A stretch of 64,000 nucleotides of DNA from Planctomycetota bacterium. Its GTDB lineage: Bacteria > Planctomycetota > UBA8742 > UBA2392. This document shows, in pieces, positions 35,084 through 42,607 of the stretch (positions are counted from its first letter, which is position 1; the number at the start of each line of letters is the position of its first letter). The stretch lies in contig JACKIE010000006.1 of assembly GCA_020638635.1 (NCBI GenBank), forward strand, positions 1 through 64,000, given 5' to 3'. The notes under the pieces were generated by a model. The model made no database searches. It saw nothing but the letters and a program-made list of their open reading frames with translations, and was not told where the DNA came from. The position numbers and the translations under genes are program-made.

Positions 35084-36391
35084 ATGGACAAGCCAACCTA
35101 CGCATCCATCCTCGGCACCATCCTCGGCCTCGCGGCCGGGATCGGCGGCATGCTGCTGTTCAGCCCCCAGTCCTCGGACACCGAGGAGCTGGCAAAGCTG
35201 CAGCAACGCCTGACGGAGGCCACTCGCGAGCGCGACGAGGCCATTGCCGACCGCGACAACAAGCAGAAGGCCCTGGACGGCGAAAGCGGCCGCCTGGGCC
35301 AGCTCGAGCAGGCCAATCGCGACCTGGCTGATGAGCTTGCCCGCCGAGATGCCGATGCAGGCGACGCCGAGGCCGCCCGCGAGTGGAAGGACAAGTACGA
35401 CAAGCTGAAGTCCGAAGCCGACGAGGCCAAGCGCCAGTCGGACGCGCGCATCGACAAGCTGGAAGGGCTGCTGGAGGACAACGGAATACTCAGCCACCTC
35501 AGTGACGAAGAGATCGCGACCCGCGTGGCTGAGCTGGAAACCGCCTTCAACACCGCCTTCACCGGCAAGGACAAAAAAGCCTCGATGCAGGCACTGTGGG
35601 ACCTGCAGAAGCTGGGCCCCAAGGCCTACGACAAGGCGATTGAGGCTTGGAAAAAGATCGCCGAGGATTTCGGCATCAACCCCTGGGGCCAGGGCCCCGG
35701 GGAACTCGGCCTCACCTTCCAGGAATACACCTCGCTGATCACCACCTTCGGCATGGTCGAGTACGGCCTGACAAATCCCGAGGTTGATCCCGGCTACCGC
35801 ATCGCCAGCCTGTACAACCTGCCCTGGTGGAACAGCGAAGACGCCGGCAAGCGCGCCGAGCTGGCGGGCAACGCGCTCTCCAAGGCCCAGGGCTACGAGG
35901 CGCAGGCAGCCATTGAGGCCCTGCGCGACATCGCCGACCCCAGCACCGCCCGCTACCTCGCCGACTATGTCACCAGCAACAGCGACAACCCGGAGGCCCG
36001 CAAGGCCGCTGTGATGGCGCTGGCGCGCAAGGATTCACCGGCCGGCTGGGCGGCGATCGAGGACGCCGCGGCGAACGACCCGGACCCGGGCGTGAAGGAA
36101 GCGGCCCAGGCGGCGCTGAACCAGAAGAACGTGCCGGTAGCAGGCGTGCTGATCACGCAGGTGATTGCGGAGTACCAGGCCGCGCTGGCGGGCATCAAGG
36201 TGGGCGACATCCTCACCCACTACAATGGCGTGCGGGTGAAGACGCTCGAGGACATCAACAAGGCCAAGCAGGACGTACCCGCGGGCCAGAGCGTGCAGGT
36301 GGTGCTGCGCCGGGGTGAAGGCGACGTAACCCTCACGCTGGGCTCAGGAATGATCGGCATCAACGGAGTAGCTGTCGCACCGAAAGAGTGA
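35084..36391 (+). CDS. Membrane-anchored coiled-coil, HEAT-like and PDZ protein
   Basis: 435 residues. A membrane helix near the N-terminus (about 9-26, ILGTILGLAAGIGGMLLF) is followed by a long coiled coil (about 35-150, KLQQRLTEATRERDEAIADR). A helical middle part contains two HEAT-like repeats (about 255-345: AAIEALRDIADPSTARYLAD and ARKAAVMALARKDSPAGWAA). A C-terminal PDZ domain (about 350-430) has LAGIKVGDILTHYNGVRVKT. The order suggests a periplasm-facing scaffold. It sits between the activase and the HgdB-like gene on the same strand with short gaps, so it belongs to the same operon. Why a membrane scaffold accompanies these cytoplasmic enzymes is unclear. Confidence 0.8.
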   Translation: MDKPTYASILGTILGLAAGIGGMLLFSPQSSDTEELAKLQQRLTEATRERDEAIADRDNKQKALDGESGRLGQLEQANRDLADELARRDADAGDAEAAREWKDKYDKLKSEADEAKRQSDARIDKLEGLLEDNGILSHLSDEEIATRVAELETAFNTAFTGKDKKASMQALWDLQKLGPKAYDKAIEAWKKIAEDFGINPWGQGPGELGLTFQEYTSLITTFGMVEYGLTNPEVDPGYRIASLYNLPWWNSEDAGKRAELAGNALSKAQGYEAQAAIEALRDIADPSTARYLADYVTSNSDNPEARKAAVMALARKDSPAGWAAIEDAAANDPDPGVKEAAQAALNQKNVPVAGVLITQVIAEYQAALAGIKVGDILTHYNGVRVKTLEDINKAKQDVPAGQSVQVVLRRGEGDVTLTLGSGMIGINGVAVAPKE

Positions 36392-36461
36392 ACAGTAGCC
36401 GCAAGCGCAAGCGCGCGGCCGAAAACTGGATTGATTCACGAACCTTACGGAAAGGTCCGTC

Positions 36462-38285
36462 ATGACGCCAAACGACGTGCTGGAAGCGAAAGTCGAAGAA
36501 GAGCTGAAGGCCTACGAAGCCGAATTGCGGAAAGAGCTCGGCCTCGAGGACGAAAACATCAACCACTTCGAGAAACCGGTTGAGCACGCATTCCTGCGCC
36601 AGTCGCGGGAAACCACCACGGTGCTGTTCGGCGGCCTGACCATGGCCCACGACCAGCTGATCAAGCGCGCCGTGGCCGGCCTGGGCTACAAGGTTGATCC
36701 GCTGGAGGTGCCGGACAACGAGGCCCTGGCGCTCGGCAAGGAGTTCGGCAACCGCGGCCAGTGCAACCCGACCTACTACACGGTCGGCAACCTGGTGAAG
36801 TTCCTGCAGAACCTGCGGGACAACCAGGGGCTCAGCGTGCCCGAGATCAAGGAAAAGTACGTGTTCCTGACCGCCGGCGCCTGCGGGCCCTGCCGCTTCG
36901 GGATGTACGAGGCCGAGTACCGCAAGGCCCTGCGCGACGCGGGCTTTGAGGGCTTCCGCGTGCTGCTGTTCGAACAGTCCAAGGGCATCAGCCAGGCCGC
37001 CGGCGACGAAGAGGCCGATGAGGGCGGCATTGACTTCAATAAAGACTTCTTCATGGCGATCATCGCCGCGCTGCTGGTCGGCGACCTGCTCAACGACCTG
37101 GGCTACCAGGTTCGGCCCTACGAGCGCAAAGCCGGCGAAACCGACCGCGTGCTCGATCAGGCCAAGAAGCTGATGGGCGACGCGATGGAGAAGGCTGAGA
37201 AGCTGGAGCCCGCACTCAAGAAGGTGCGCGCCCTGTTTGACACCATCGAGTGCGACTTCACCCGCGTGAAGCCCAAGGTCAAGATCACCGGCGAGTTCTG
37301 GGCCATGACCACCGAAGGCGACGGCAACTACCACATGGCGCGCTGGCTGGAAAGCGAAGGCGCGCAGGTGCTGGTTGAGCCTGTAAGCACCTGGGTCGAT
37401 TACCTGCTGTACATCGCCAAGCACGACCTGAAGGCCGCCTGGGGCGTGCCCGACAAGGACGGCAACAAGTTCAGCGCGGTTAAGGCCGTCAAGACCTACG
37501 CGTTGATCAGCGCCCTGAAGATGTACTTCCGCGGGCGCTACGACAAGTACCGCAAGCTGCTGGGCATGAAGCCCAACGCCCTGCCTGACCAGAAGAAGAT
37601 CCACAAGCTGGCGCAGCAGTACTACAACATCGACCTGCGCGGCGGCGAAGGCCACATGGAAGTGGGCAAGAACATCTACAGCGTGCTGGAGAAAAAGGCC
37701 CACATGGTGATTTCGGTGAAGCCCTTCGGCTGCATGCCCAGCACGCAGTCTGACGGCGTGCAGAGCAAGGTGGTCAACGACTACCCCGAGTGCATTTTCA
37801 TCCCCATCGAGACCAGCGGCGACGGCGAGGTGAATATCAAGAGCCGCGTGCAGATGAAGCTGTACGAGGCCAAGGTACGCTGCCGCGAGGAGTTCGCCCG
37901 CGTGCTCGACGGCTACGGCTTCAGCGTCCAGCAGTTCCGCGACTATGTGGACAGCCACCCCGAGTTCAGCAATTCGCTGGTCAACCTGCCCCACGAAGAG
38001 GTCGGCGTGGCGTCCAACCTGCTGCACATGGTGGCCAAGCGCATGAAGGCCCACTACAGCAAGAAGGTCGACAAGCTGATGAGCGTGCAGGAAGTCGAAA
38101 AGCTCGCGCGCGAAGCCGCCCAGGCCGAAGGCGCCGCCTGCGTGGCCGAAGAAACCGAGGAAGCCTTCTGCAGCAGCGGCTCCTGCGGCGACAGCCTGCC
38201 CGGCGAACAGAAGGACCGCACCCCCGCGGAAACCGTCCAGGCCGCCACGGGCGGAAGCTGCGGCGATTCCTGCGGCTGCGAATGA
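36462..38285 (+). CDS. HgdB-like 2-hydroxyacyl-CoA dehydratase family protein with Cys-rich tail
   Basis: 607 residues. It belongs with the COG3581-type partners of large activases: TTVLFGGLTMAHDQLIKRAV, then Cys-containing NRGQCNPTYYTVGN (about 100) and TAGACGPCRFGMYEAEYRKA (about 143). A second half contains FGCMPSTQSDGV with another conserved Cys. These Cys residues could hold a [4Fe-4S] or double-cubane cluster that receives the low-potential electron from the activase. The last 50 residues are a disordered tail with eight Cys (EEAFCSSGSCGD, then GGSCGDSCGCE). ATG 36462 follows GGAAAGG. A bidirectional terminator follows. Substrate unknown. Confidence 0.85.
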   Translation: MTPNDVLEAKVEEELKAYEAELRKELGLEDENINHFEKPVEHAFLRQSRETTTVLFGGLTMAHDQLIKRAVAGLGYKVDPLEVPDNEALALGKEFGNRGQCNPTYYTVGNLVKFLQNLRDNQGLSVPEIKEKYVFLTAGACGPCRFGMYEAEYRKALRDAGFEGFRVLLFEQSKGISQAAGDEEADEGGIDFNKDFFMAIIAALLVGDLLNDLGYQVRPYERKAGETDRVLDQAKKLMGDAMEKAEKLEPALKKVRALFDTIECDFTRVKPKVKITGEFWAMTTEGDGNYHMARWLESEGAQVLVEPVSTWVDYLLYIAKHDLKAAWGVPDKDGNKFSAVKAVKTYALISALKMYFRGRYDKYRKLLGMKPNALPDQKKIHKLAQQYYNIDLRGGEGHMEVGKNIYSVLEKKAHMVISVKPFGCMPSTQSDGVQSKVVNDYPECIFIPIETSGDGEVNIKSRVQMKLYEAKVRCREEFARVLDGYGFSVQQFRDYVDSHPEFSNSLVNLPHEEVGVASNLLHMVAKRMKAHYSKKVDKLMSVQEVEKLAREAAQAEGAACVAEETEEAFCSSGSCGDSLPGEQKDRTPAETVQAATGGSCGDSCGCE

Positions 38286-38315
38286 TTCAACGAGGCATCA
38301 CCGGCGCAAACGCAG

Positions 38316-38345
38316 AGCCCCCGCGATCACGCGGGGGCTTTCGCT
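38316..38345. terminator. Bidirectional terminator
   Basis: AGCCCCCGCG, four bases, CGCGGGGGCT, then TTTCGCTT. It lies between the convergent HgdB-like and coiled-coil genes and serves the plus strand best. Confidence 0.85.
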
Positions 38346-38358
38346 TGGTCGGTAGACG

Positions 38359-39363
38359 TTAGCGTGAGACCACCGCGTCCTGGTCCACCGTGCGCTCGAG
38401 GGTTTCCGCCGTGGGCTGCGCATGCTGCGGCAGCTCGATCACGCCGGTCACCATCAGCATCGCGAAGGTCATGGCGGCGACCGCCAGCATCACGGCCACG
38501 CCGGTCAGTGCGAACTGGGCGCGCGAAGAGCGCCTGAAGTGCTCCTCGATGCGGTTGAAGTGGCGCGACTGGTCGTGCTGCATGGCGCTCAGGCGGCTCT
38601 GCTGGCTGCGCGCGATCTCCGTTTGGTGTCGGCGCTGGCTGCGGCGCGCCAGCTCGCTGCTCTTGACCGCCAGCGCGGCCTGCTTGAGCTGCGCCTTCTG
38701 GAACTTGTTCATTTCTTCGACCGCGGACTTCAACTCCGCGGCCTTGGCGTCGTTGCCCTGGCTCAGTGTCTCGACCATCACCTTGACCTGCTCGCTCTGC
38801 TCGCGTGCCTGGCTGTTGCCTTCCTCGAGCTGGCGGGTGAGCTCGTTGATCGCCCACATCTGTTTCTTGACCGTCTCCGGCAGGTTGGCGGTCGCCTGCA
38901 CGAACTGGGGCAGCGGCTTGAGCGCGTCCACGAAGGTGCGGTTGGCCTCGGCCTGCTCATCCAGCGCGAGCTTCAGCGCGCCCAGCGCGCGGTTCTGCTC
39001 TTCCACGTTGGGAAGCACTTCCTTCAGCGTGGCGGGCAGCGTGGCAAGCGCTTCGATCAGCCGGGACTGGCCCATGCTCTGGGCGTGCAGACGCTGGCCC
39101 AGCATGCGGACGTGCTGGCCCAGGTCGGTCAGGCCGTTCTTCATTTCCACCACGGCGCGGGTGCGCACGGACATGTTGGCGGGATCCAGCGGGTTGACGG
39201 GCGCCAGCAGGCGGCTGTTCAGCATCACCACTTCCTCGGCCGGGATTTCGTCGCCGTCTTCTTCGACCAGGATGGGGTTCAGCTCCGGGTCGTCGCTGGG
39301 CAGCTGGTAGGGCTCGGCTTCGGCCTGTTTCTTTTTGAACATGCGGGTGACGAACTTGAACAT
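38359..39363 (-). CDS. Coiled-coil protein with C-terminal membrane anchor
   Basis: 334 residues. The basic N-terminus (MFKFVTRMFKKKQ) is followed by an acidic stretch and a long coiled coil from about 70 to 275 (TLKEVLPNVEEQNRALGALK, KSAVEEMNKFQKAQLKQAAL). One membrane helix lies near 283-307 (FALTGVAVMLAVAAMTFAML), leaving a short tail outside. It resembles no named family, though tail-anchored coiled coils of this type often act as scaffolds. Most of the protein should be cytoplasmic. It is followed downstream by nothing on its strand until the shared terminator. Confidence 0.75.
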   Translation of the reverse strand: MFKFVTRMFKKKQAEAEPYQLPSDDPELNPILVEEDGDEIPAEEVVMLNSRLLAPVNPLDPANMSVRTRAVVEMKNGLTDLGQHVRMLGQRLHAQSMGQSRLIEALATLPATLKEVLPNVEEQNRALGALKLALDEQAEANRTFVDALKPLPQFVQATANLPETVKKQMWAINELTRQLEEGNSQAREQSEQVKVMVETLSQGNDAKAAELKSAVEEMNKFQKAQLKQAALAVKSSELARRSQRRHQTEIARSQQSRLSAMQHDQSRHFNRIEEHFRRSSRAQFALTGVAVMLAVAAMTFAMLMVTGVIELPQHAQPTAETLERTVDQDAVVSR

Positions 39364-39456
39364 GGTGACGCGCTCCCGATGAGTAGACGTTGATGTAGGC
39401 GCGAAAACTCGCGCCCCTCTGGAATCGGAGCGGATGCCCGGGAACTTTGGTGAATT

Positions 39457-39792
39457 TCAGATCGCGTCGCTGCCGCGCTCGCCGGTGCGGATGCGGATCA
39501 CGTCATCGAGCTTCAGCACCAGCAGCTTGCCGGCGCCCACGGCGTCGTCGCCGGCGGCTTTCATCACGGCGTCGATGGTGGGCTGCACGAAGTCGTCATT
39601 GACGGCGATTTCGAGCTTCAGCTTCTTGAACATCTCGATATCGAGGCGGCTTTCGCCGGCGTCGGCCGCCCCGCGCTGGTGGCCGGTTCCCAGCACTTCG
39701 CTGATGGTGAAGCGGAACACCTCGGCCTCAGCCAGGGCATCCTTCACGGCGTCCAGCTTCTCAGGAGCAATGATGACCTGGATCAGCTTCAT
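39457..39792 (-). CDS. PII-like signalling protein lacking the uridylylation tyrosine
   Basis: 111 residues, the normal length of GlnB/GlnK. The body matches PII: MKLIQVIIAPEKLDAVKDAL at the start, the KLKLEIAV strand, GKLLVLKLDDVIRIRTGE for the B- and C-loops that bind ATP/ADP. The T-loop is altered (GHQRGAADAGESRLDIE). Tyr51 is absent, and no Tyr occurs anywhere in the protein, so uridylylation as in enterobacteria is impossible. It may still sense ATP/ADP and 2-oxoglutarate, or be a specialised PII-like member. No amtB, glnA or glnD adjoins it. It is divergent from the toxin-antitoxin pair. Confidence 0.85.
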   Translation of the reverse strand: MKLIQVIIAPEKLDAVKDALAEAEVFRFTISEVLGTGHQRGAADAGESRLDIEMFKKLKLEIAVNDDFVQPTIDAVMKAAGDDAVGAGKLLVLKLDDVIRIRTGERGSDAI

Positions 39793-39805
39793 CTACCTAC
39801 TCCAC

Positions 39806-39834
39806 TTGCGCGGGAGCCGGACGCGCCCGATAAT
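39806..39834 (+). promoter_or_regulatory. Likely promoter of the toxin-antitoxin pair
   Basis: TTGCGC (39806-39811), 17 bases, GATAAT (39829-39834). The antitoxin ATG is 20 bases beyond, with GGAG at 39842-39845. No clear dyad overlaps it. Confidence 0.5.
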
Positions 39835-39853
39835 AACTAGCGGAGCACAGCCT

Positions 39854-40075
39854 ATGATCACGAAAGCGGACAAGGAAGCGATATTGAAGCTCTCCGTTGA
39901 GTCTCGGCTCGAATTGCTGGAGTTCATCTCGGAGAGCTTGGCAGATCAGCCACCTCAGCTTTCGGAAGCCCAGCGGCGCTTGCTCGAGGAGCGACTCGCG
40001 GAACACAAAGCCAATCCCCGTGAAGGAGAGGACTGGCGCATTGTGGTGGACAGGCTACGCAGAAACAGCAAATGA
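39854..40075 (+). CDS. Antitoxin of a type II toxin-antitoxin system (addiction module component)
   Basis: 73 residues from ATG 39854. The sequence matches the small helical addiction-module family: ILKLSVESRLELLEFISESL followed by QLSEAQRRLLEERLAEHKA and a PREGEDWRIVVDRLR end. These antitoxins bind and mask a ParE/RelE toxin and repress their own promoter. The toxin ATG overlaps this stop (ATGA), the standard arrangement. Codon use is less GC-rich than in the neighbours, which fits acquisition by transfer. Confidence 0.88.
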   Translation: MITKADKEAILKLSVESRLELLEFISESLADQPPQLSEAQRRLLEERLAEHKANPREGEDWRIVVDRLRRNSK

Positions 40076-40365
40076 AGCTTGTCCTCAAGGCCTCCGCCCG
40101 CCGCGATTTGGTCGAAATCTGCGAATGGTACGAAGCTCAAAAGCCGGGGCTGGGCGACGAGTTCCTGGACGAGTATTCAAACGTCGCGGTACGCATTGAA
40201 GAATTCCCCACCGCCTTTCATGAAGTAGACGCTGACGTCCGCTGTGCACGGCTCAAACGGTTTCCCTACCTCATTTTCTACAAAGTTGAAGTGGAGAAAC
40301 TGGTTGGCTTGGCCGTCATTCATCAACACCGCGATCCGGAGTTCTGGCGTCACAGGACTTCCTAA
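40072..40365 (+). CDS. RelE/ParE family toxin
   Basis: 97 residues. The fold signature is visible: KASARRDLVEICEWYEAQKP helix pair, then the core strands YLIFYKVEVEKLVGLAVIHQ and the RDPEFWRHR end. ParE members poison gyrase, RelE members cut mRNA on ribosomes; the sequence does not decide. It overlaps the antitoxin by four bases and the convergent TPR gene by four bases at the stops. Complete and apparently functional. Confidence 0.88.
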   Translation: MKLVLKASARRDLVEICEWYEAQKPGLGDEFLDEYSNVAVRIEEFPTAFHEVDADVRCARLKRFPYLIFYKVEVEKLVGLAVIHQHRDPEFWRHRTS

Positions 40366-41417
40366 TCCTCGAACTCGATCTTCTCGATGCGCACGATCGG
40401 CAGCGGCGCGCCGTCCACGCGCAGGGCGCGCAGACCCACGCCGGCCGCGATGTCGCCCAGCAGCGGGCGGATCAGCGTGGACCGCCCCTGCCGCACATTC
40501 TCGGCCTCCGCGAACTCCGTGAACAGGTAGAACAACGGCATCAGTCCGCTTAGCGTCTCGCCGTCGCGCATTTCCACCAGTACGGCCGTGGCGGGCGCCG
40601 GCTGCCCGAACTCGATTCTGCGGATCAGGCTGAAGGGAATGAACTGCAACTCGCCGAAGCGCACCAACTCAAGCGTCGCGCCAGTGAGCGAATCGGCGTC
40701 CTCGAGCGACTCGCAACCGCGCGTGTCAGGGCCGATCTCGTCGGGCAGCACGCGCATGCTCAGCGTCGCCGGGCGAGGCTCGTAACGCTCGCTGCCGCGC
40801 ATCAGGTCAACGGCCTGGCCGAAGTTGCGCGCCAGCAGCGCAAGCTCGGACTGCGCGTCGCTTGGCAAATCGGCCAGCCAGCGCGAAATGGCGTCCGGCG
40901 TGTCCGCCGGCAGGCCCGGCTCGATCACCAGGCGGATCAGCTCCGGCCGCATGATGCGCATGAAAGTCAGGTGTGCCAGGCGCTGCAGCTGGTCGTCGGC
41001 CAGTTCGCCCTTCTGGGCGGCCTCGAACAGCTTGAAGTAATCCTCCTGCTCGAAGGTGAAGTAGCGGCGCCGCATGGCGGATACGAACTCGGCCGCCACG
41101 CCCTCTTCTTCGGGCAGCAGCTCGAAGGCCGCCGTGATGTGCGGGTATCCGGTCTGGTGATCGCTCTGCAGGAAGCAGACCCGGCTGTACAGCAGGTGCG
41201 CCACGCCGTTGTCCTCGTCCCGGGCCAGCACGGAGGTCAGCATGTTGCGCGCTTCCTCGAGCTGGTCCTGGTCCAGCGCGATGCTGGCCAGATTCAGGTT
41301 GGCGGCGGGGTGGGTCGGGTCCTGGCTCAGGATTTCGCCGTAGATGCGCGCGGCGCCGGCGATGTCGCCGTCGCGGTGCTTGGTCAGGGCTGTCTGTAAA
41401 AGTTCGTCAAGGTCCAT
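40362..41417 (-). CDS. TPR protein with ImpE-like C-terminal domain
   Basis: 351 residues from ATG 41417, which overlaps the upstream stop by one base (TGATG). The N-terminal half has TPR repeats (TKHRDGDIAGAARIYGEILS, NLASIALDQDQLEEARNMLT). The C-terminal half resembles type VI secretion-associated ImpE: LELVRFGELQFIPFSLIRRI aligns with the usual VPFERIRRI motif, followed by ...VEMRDGETLSGLMPLFY and a final strand near IVRIEKIEF. No other type VI gene lies in the window. It is translationally coupled to the coiled-coil membrane protein upstream, which suggests a shared task at the membrane. Confidence 0.75.
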   Translation of the reverse strand: MDLDELLQTALTKHRDGDIAGAARIYGEILSQDPTHPAANLNLASIALDQDQLEEARNMLTSVLARDEDNGVAHLLYSRVCFLQSDHQTGYPHITAAFELLPEEEGVAAEFVSAMRRRYFTFEQEDYFKLFEAAQKGELADDQLQRLAHLTFMRIMRPELIRLVIEPGLPADTPDAISRWLADLPSDAQSELALLARNFGQAVDLMRGSERYEPRPATLSMRVLPDEIGPDTRGCESLEDADSLTGATLELVRFGELQFIPFSLIRRIEFGQPAPATAVLVEMRDGETLSGLMPLFYLFTEFAEAENVRQGRSTLIRPLLGDIAAGVGLRALRVDGAPLPIVRIEKIEFED

Positions 41418-42442
41418 CAGAACGCCTGTCCCCAGCGCACCCGGTGGTAGATGCGCGTCGCCACGGCGTCGAGAATCATCAGCCCGCCGAAGGTCACCGG
41501 CCAGAAGTGCGGGAAAAGGTCGCCCCACGCCAGCCACAGCACCAGCGTGGCAAAGCCCGCGGCGTTGGCAAGCACCGCGCTGAGAAACAACGGGCGCGCG
41601 AACTTGAAACCGAGCAATGCCCCGACCACCAGCCCGATACCCAGGCCGAAAATCGAGTACAGCTCATGAGCCGTGGCCAGGTACACGCCGCCGCCGACCG
41701 CGGCGCCGCCCAGCACCATGCCGGCGAACGCCACGTTTACCAGCATGTTCGCCAGCAGCAGCCGCGGCGCCAGCCAGGCGCCCAGCAGAGCGCCGGCACC
41801 GGCCGCGGTCCACATGATCCAGGGCTCGACGCCCAGAAAGAACGTGACACCCCACGCGATGCTGCCCAGCAATGCCGCAGCCAGAACGCGAACGAACACT
41901 GCCATCAGAATCAGTCCGAGGCCGCCGACCAGCAGCGCCACCAGGGTGGCGAAGCGCTGGTAGTTCTCGTACTGGTCGCCGGCCAGGCGCCGGATTTCCG
42001 CGCGCAGGCTTTCCATGCTGAGCGGAATGGAGGGCTCTTCCTCGGTCTTTTCCTCTTCGCCGTTGACCAGTTCTTCTGCGCGCTTGCGGCGCTCCTGTAG
42101 CTCCTTGATACGCTGCTGGATTTTCTCGCGCTCGGAGATCAGCTCGTCGGCCTTCTCGGCCTGGTCCGCTTCTTCTTCCTTGAGCAGGCCCGCGTCGCGG
42201 GCGGACTGGATCAACTGCTTGCGTTCCACGCGCTGGGCGAGCTCCGACACCGCGATGCACAGCAGCAGGGTCAGCAGCACCCACTTCATCGGCAAGTCGG
42301 TGAGCTTGGCGGCGGCCGGCAGCTCTTCGCGCTCGAGATCGACGCGCTGGTCCATCTCGATCTCGGTGATGCTCTTGGCCTCGACGTCGTCGAAAGGGTC
42401 GGTCCGCGGAGGCTCGGGCTTTTTTCCGGAGGACTTTGCCAT
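41417..42442 (-). CDS. Polytopic membrane protein with coiled-coil segment
   Basis: 341 residues. A charged N-terminus precedes one helix (about 52-68, WVLLTLLLCIAVSELA), a coiled coil (about 95-130, ISEREKIQQRIKELQERRKR), and a block of seven to eight hydrophobic helices from about 160 to 335 with many Gly and Ala (GAGALLGAWLAPRLLLANML, GLGIGLVVGALLGFKF). Not recognised; the Gly-rich bundle resembles general membrane-domain proteins rather than a known transporter. It is coupled to the ImpE-like gene by a one-base overlap. Confidence 0.72.
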   Translation of the reverse strand: MAKSSGKKPEPPRTDPFDDVEAKSITEIEMDQRVDLEREELPAAAKLTDLPMKWVLLTLLLCIAVSELAQRVERKQLIQSARDAGLLKEEEADQAEKADELISEREKIQQRIKELQERRKRAEELVNGEEEKTEEEPSIPLSMESLRAEIRRLAGDQYENYQRFATLVALLVGGLGLILMAVFVRVLAAALLGSIAWGVTFFLGVEPWIMWTAAGAGALLGAWLAPRLLLANMLVNVAFAGMVLGGAAVGGGVYLATAHELYSIFGLGIGLVVGALLGFKFARPLFLSAVLANAAGFATLVLWLAWGDLFPHFWPVTFGGLMILDAVATRIYHRVRWGQAF

Positions 42443-42489
42443 CAGGGCGCCTCAATCAAGCGGCGCGAAGACTGGAGACAGCGAATTAC

Positions 42490-42562
42490 CAATAACCAGT
42501 TACCAATTACCAATTCATGCCCATGCAGCCTGTCTGAATTGGTAATTGGTAATTGGTTATTG
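42490..42562. repeat. AT-rich 28-nt inverted repeat built of ATTGGTA units
   Basis: Left arm 42490-42517 (CAATAACCAGTTACCAATTA and eight more bases) and right arm 42535-42562 are complementary over 28 nt with one mismatch; the loop is 17 bases. Each arm contains repeated ATTGGTA/TACCAAT units. It fills the 165-bp gap between the minus-strand membrane gene and prkA, and is sharply AT-rich in a GC-rich region. It could act as terminator or be an inserted palindrome. Confidence 0.8.
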
Positions 42563-42607
42563 TTCATTTGCTGTTCAAGAGACTTCCGGCCCACAAAAGG
42601 CGCTCGT

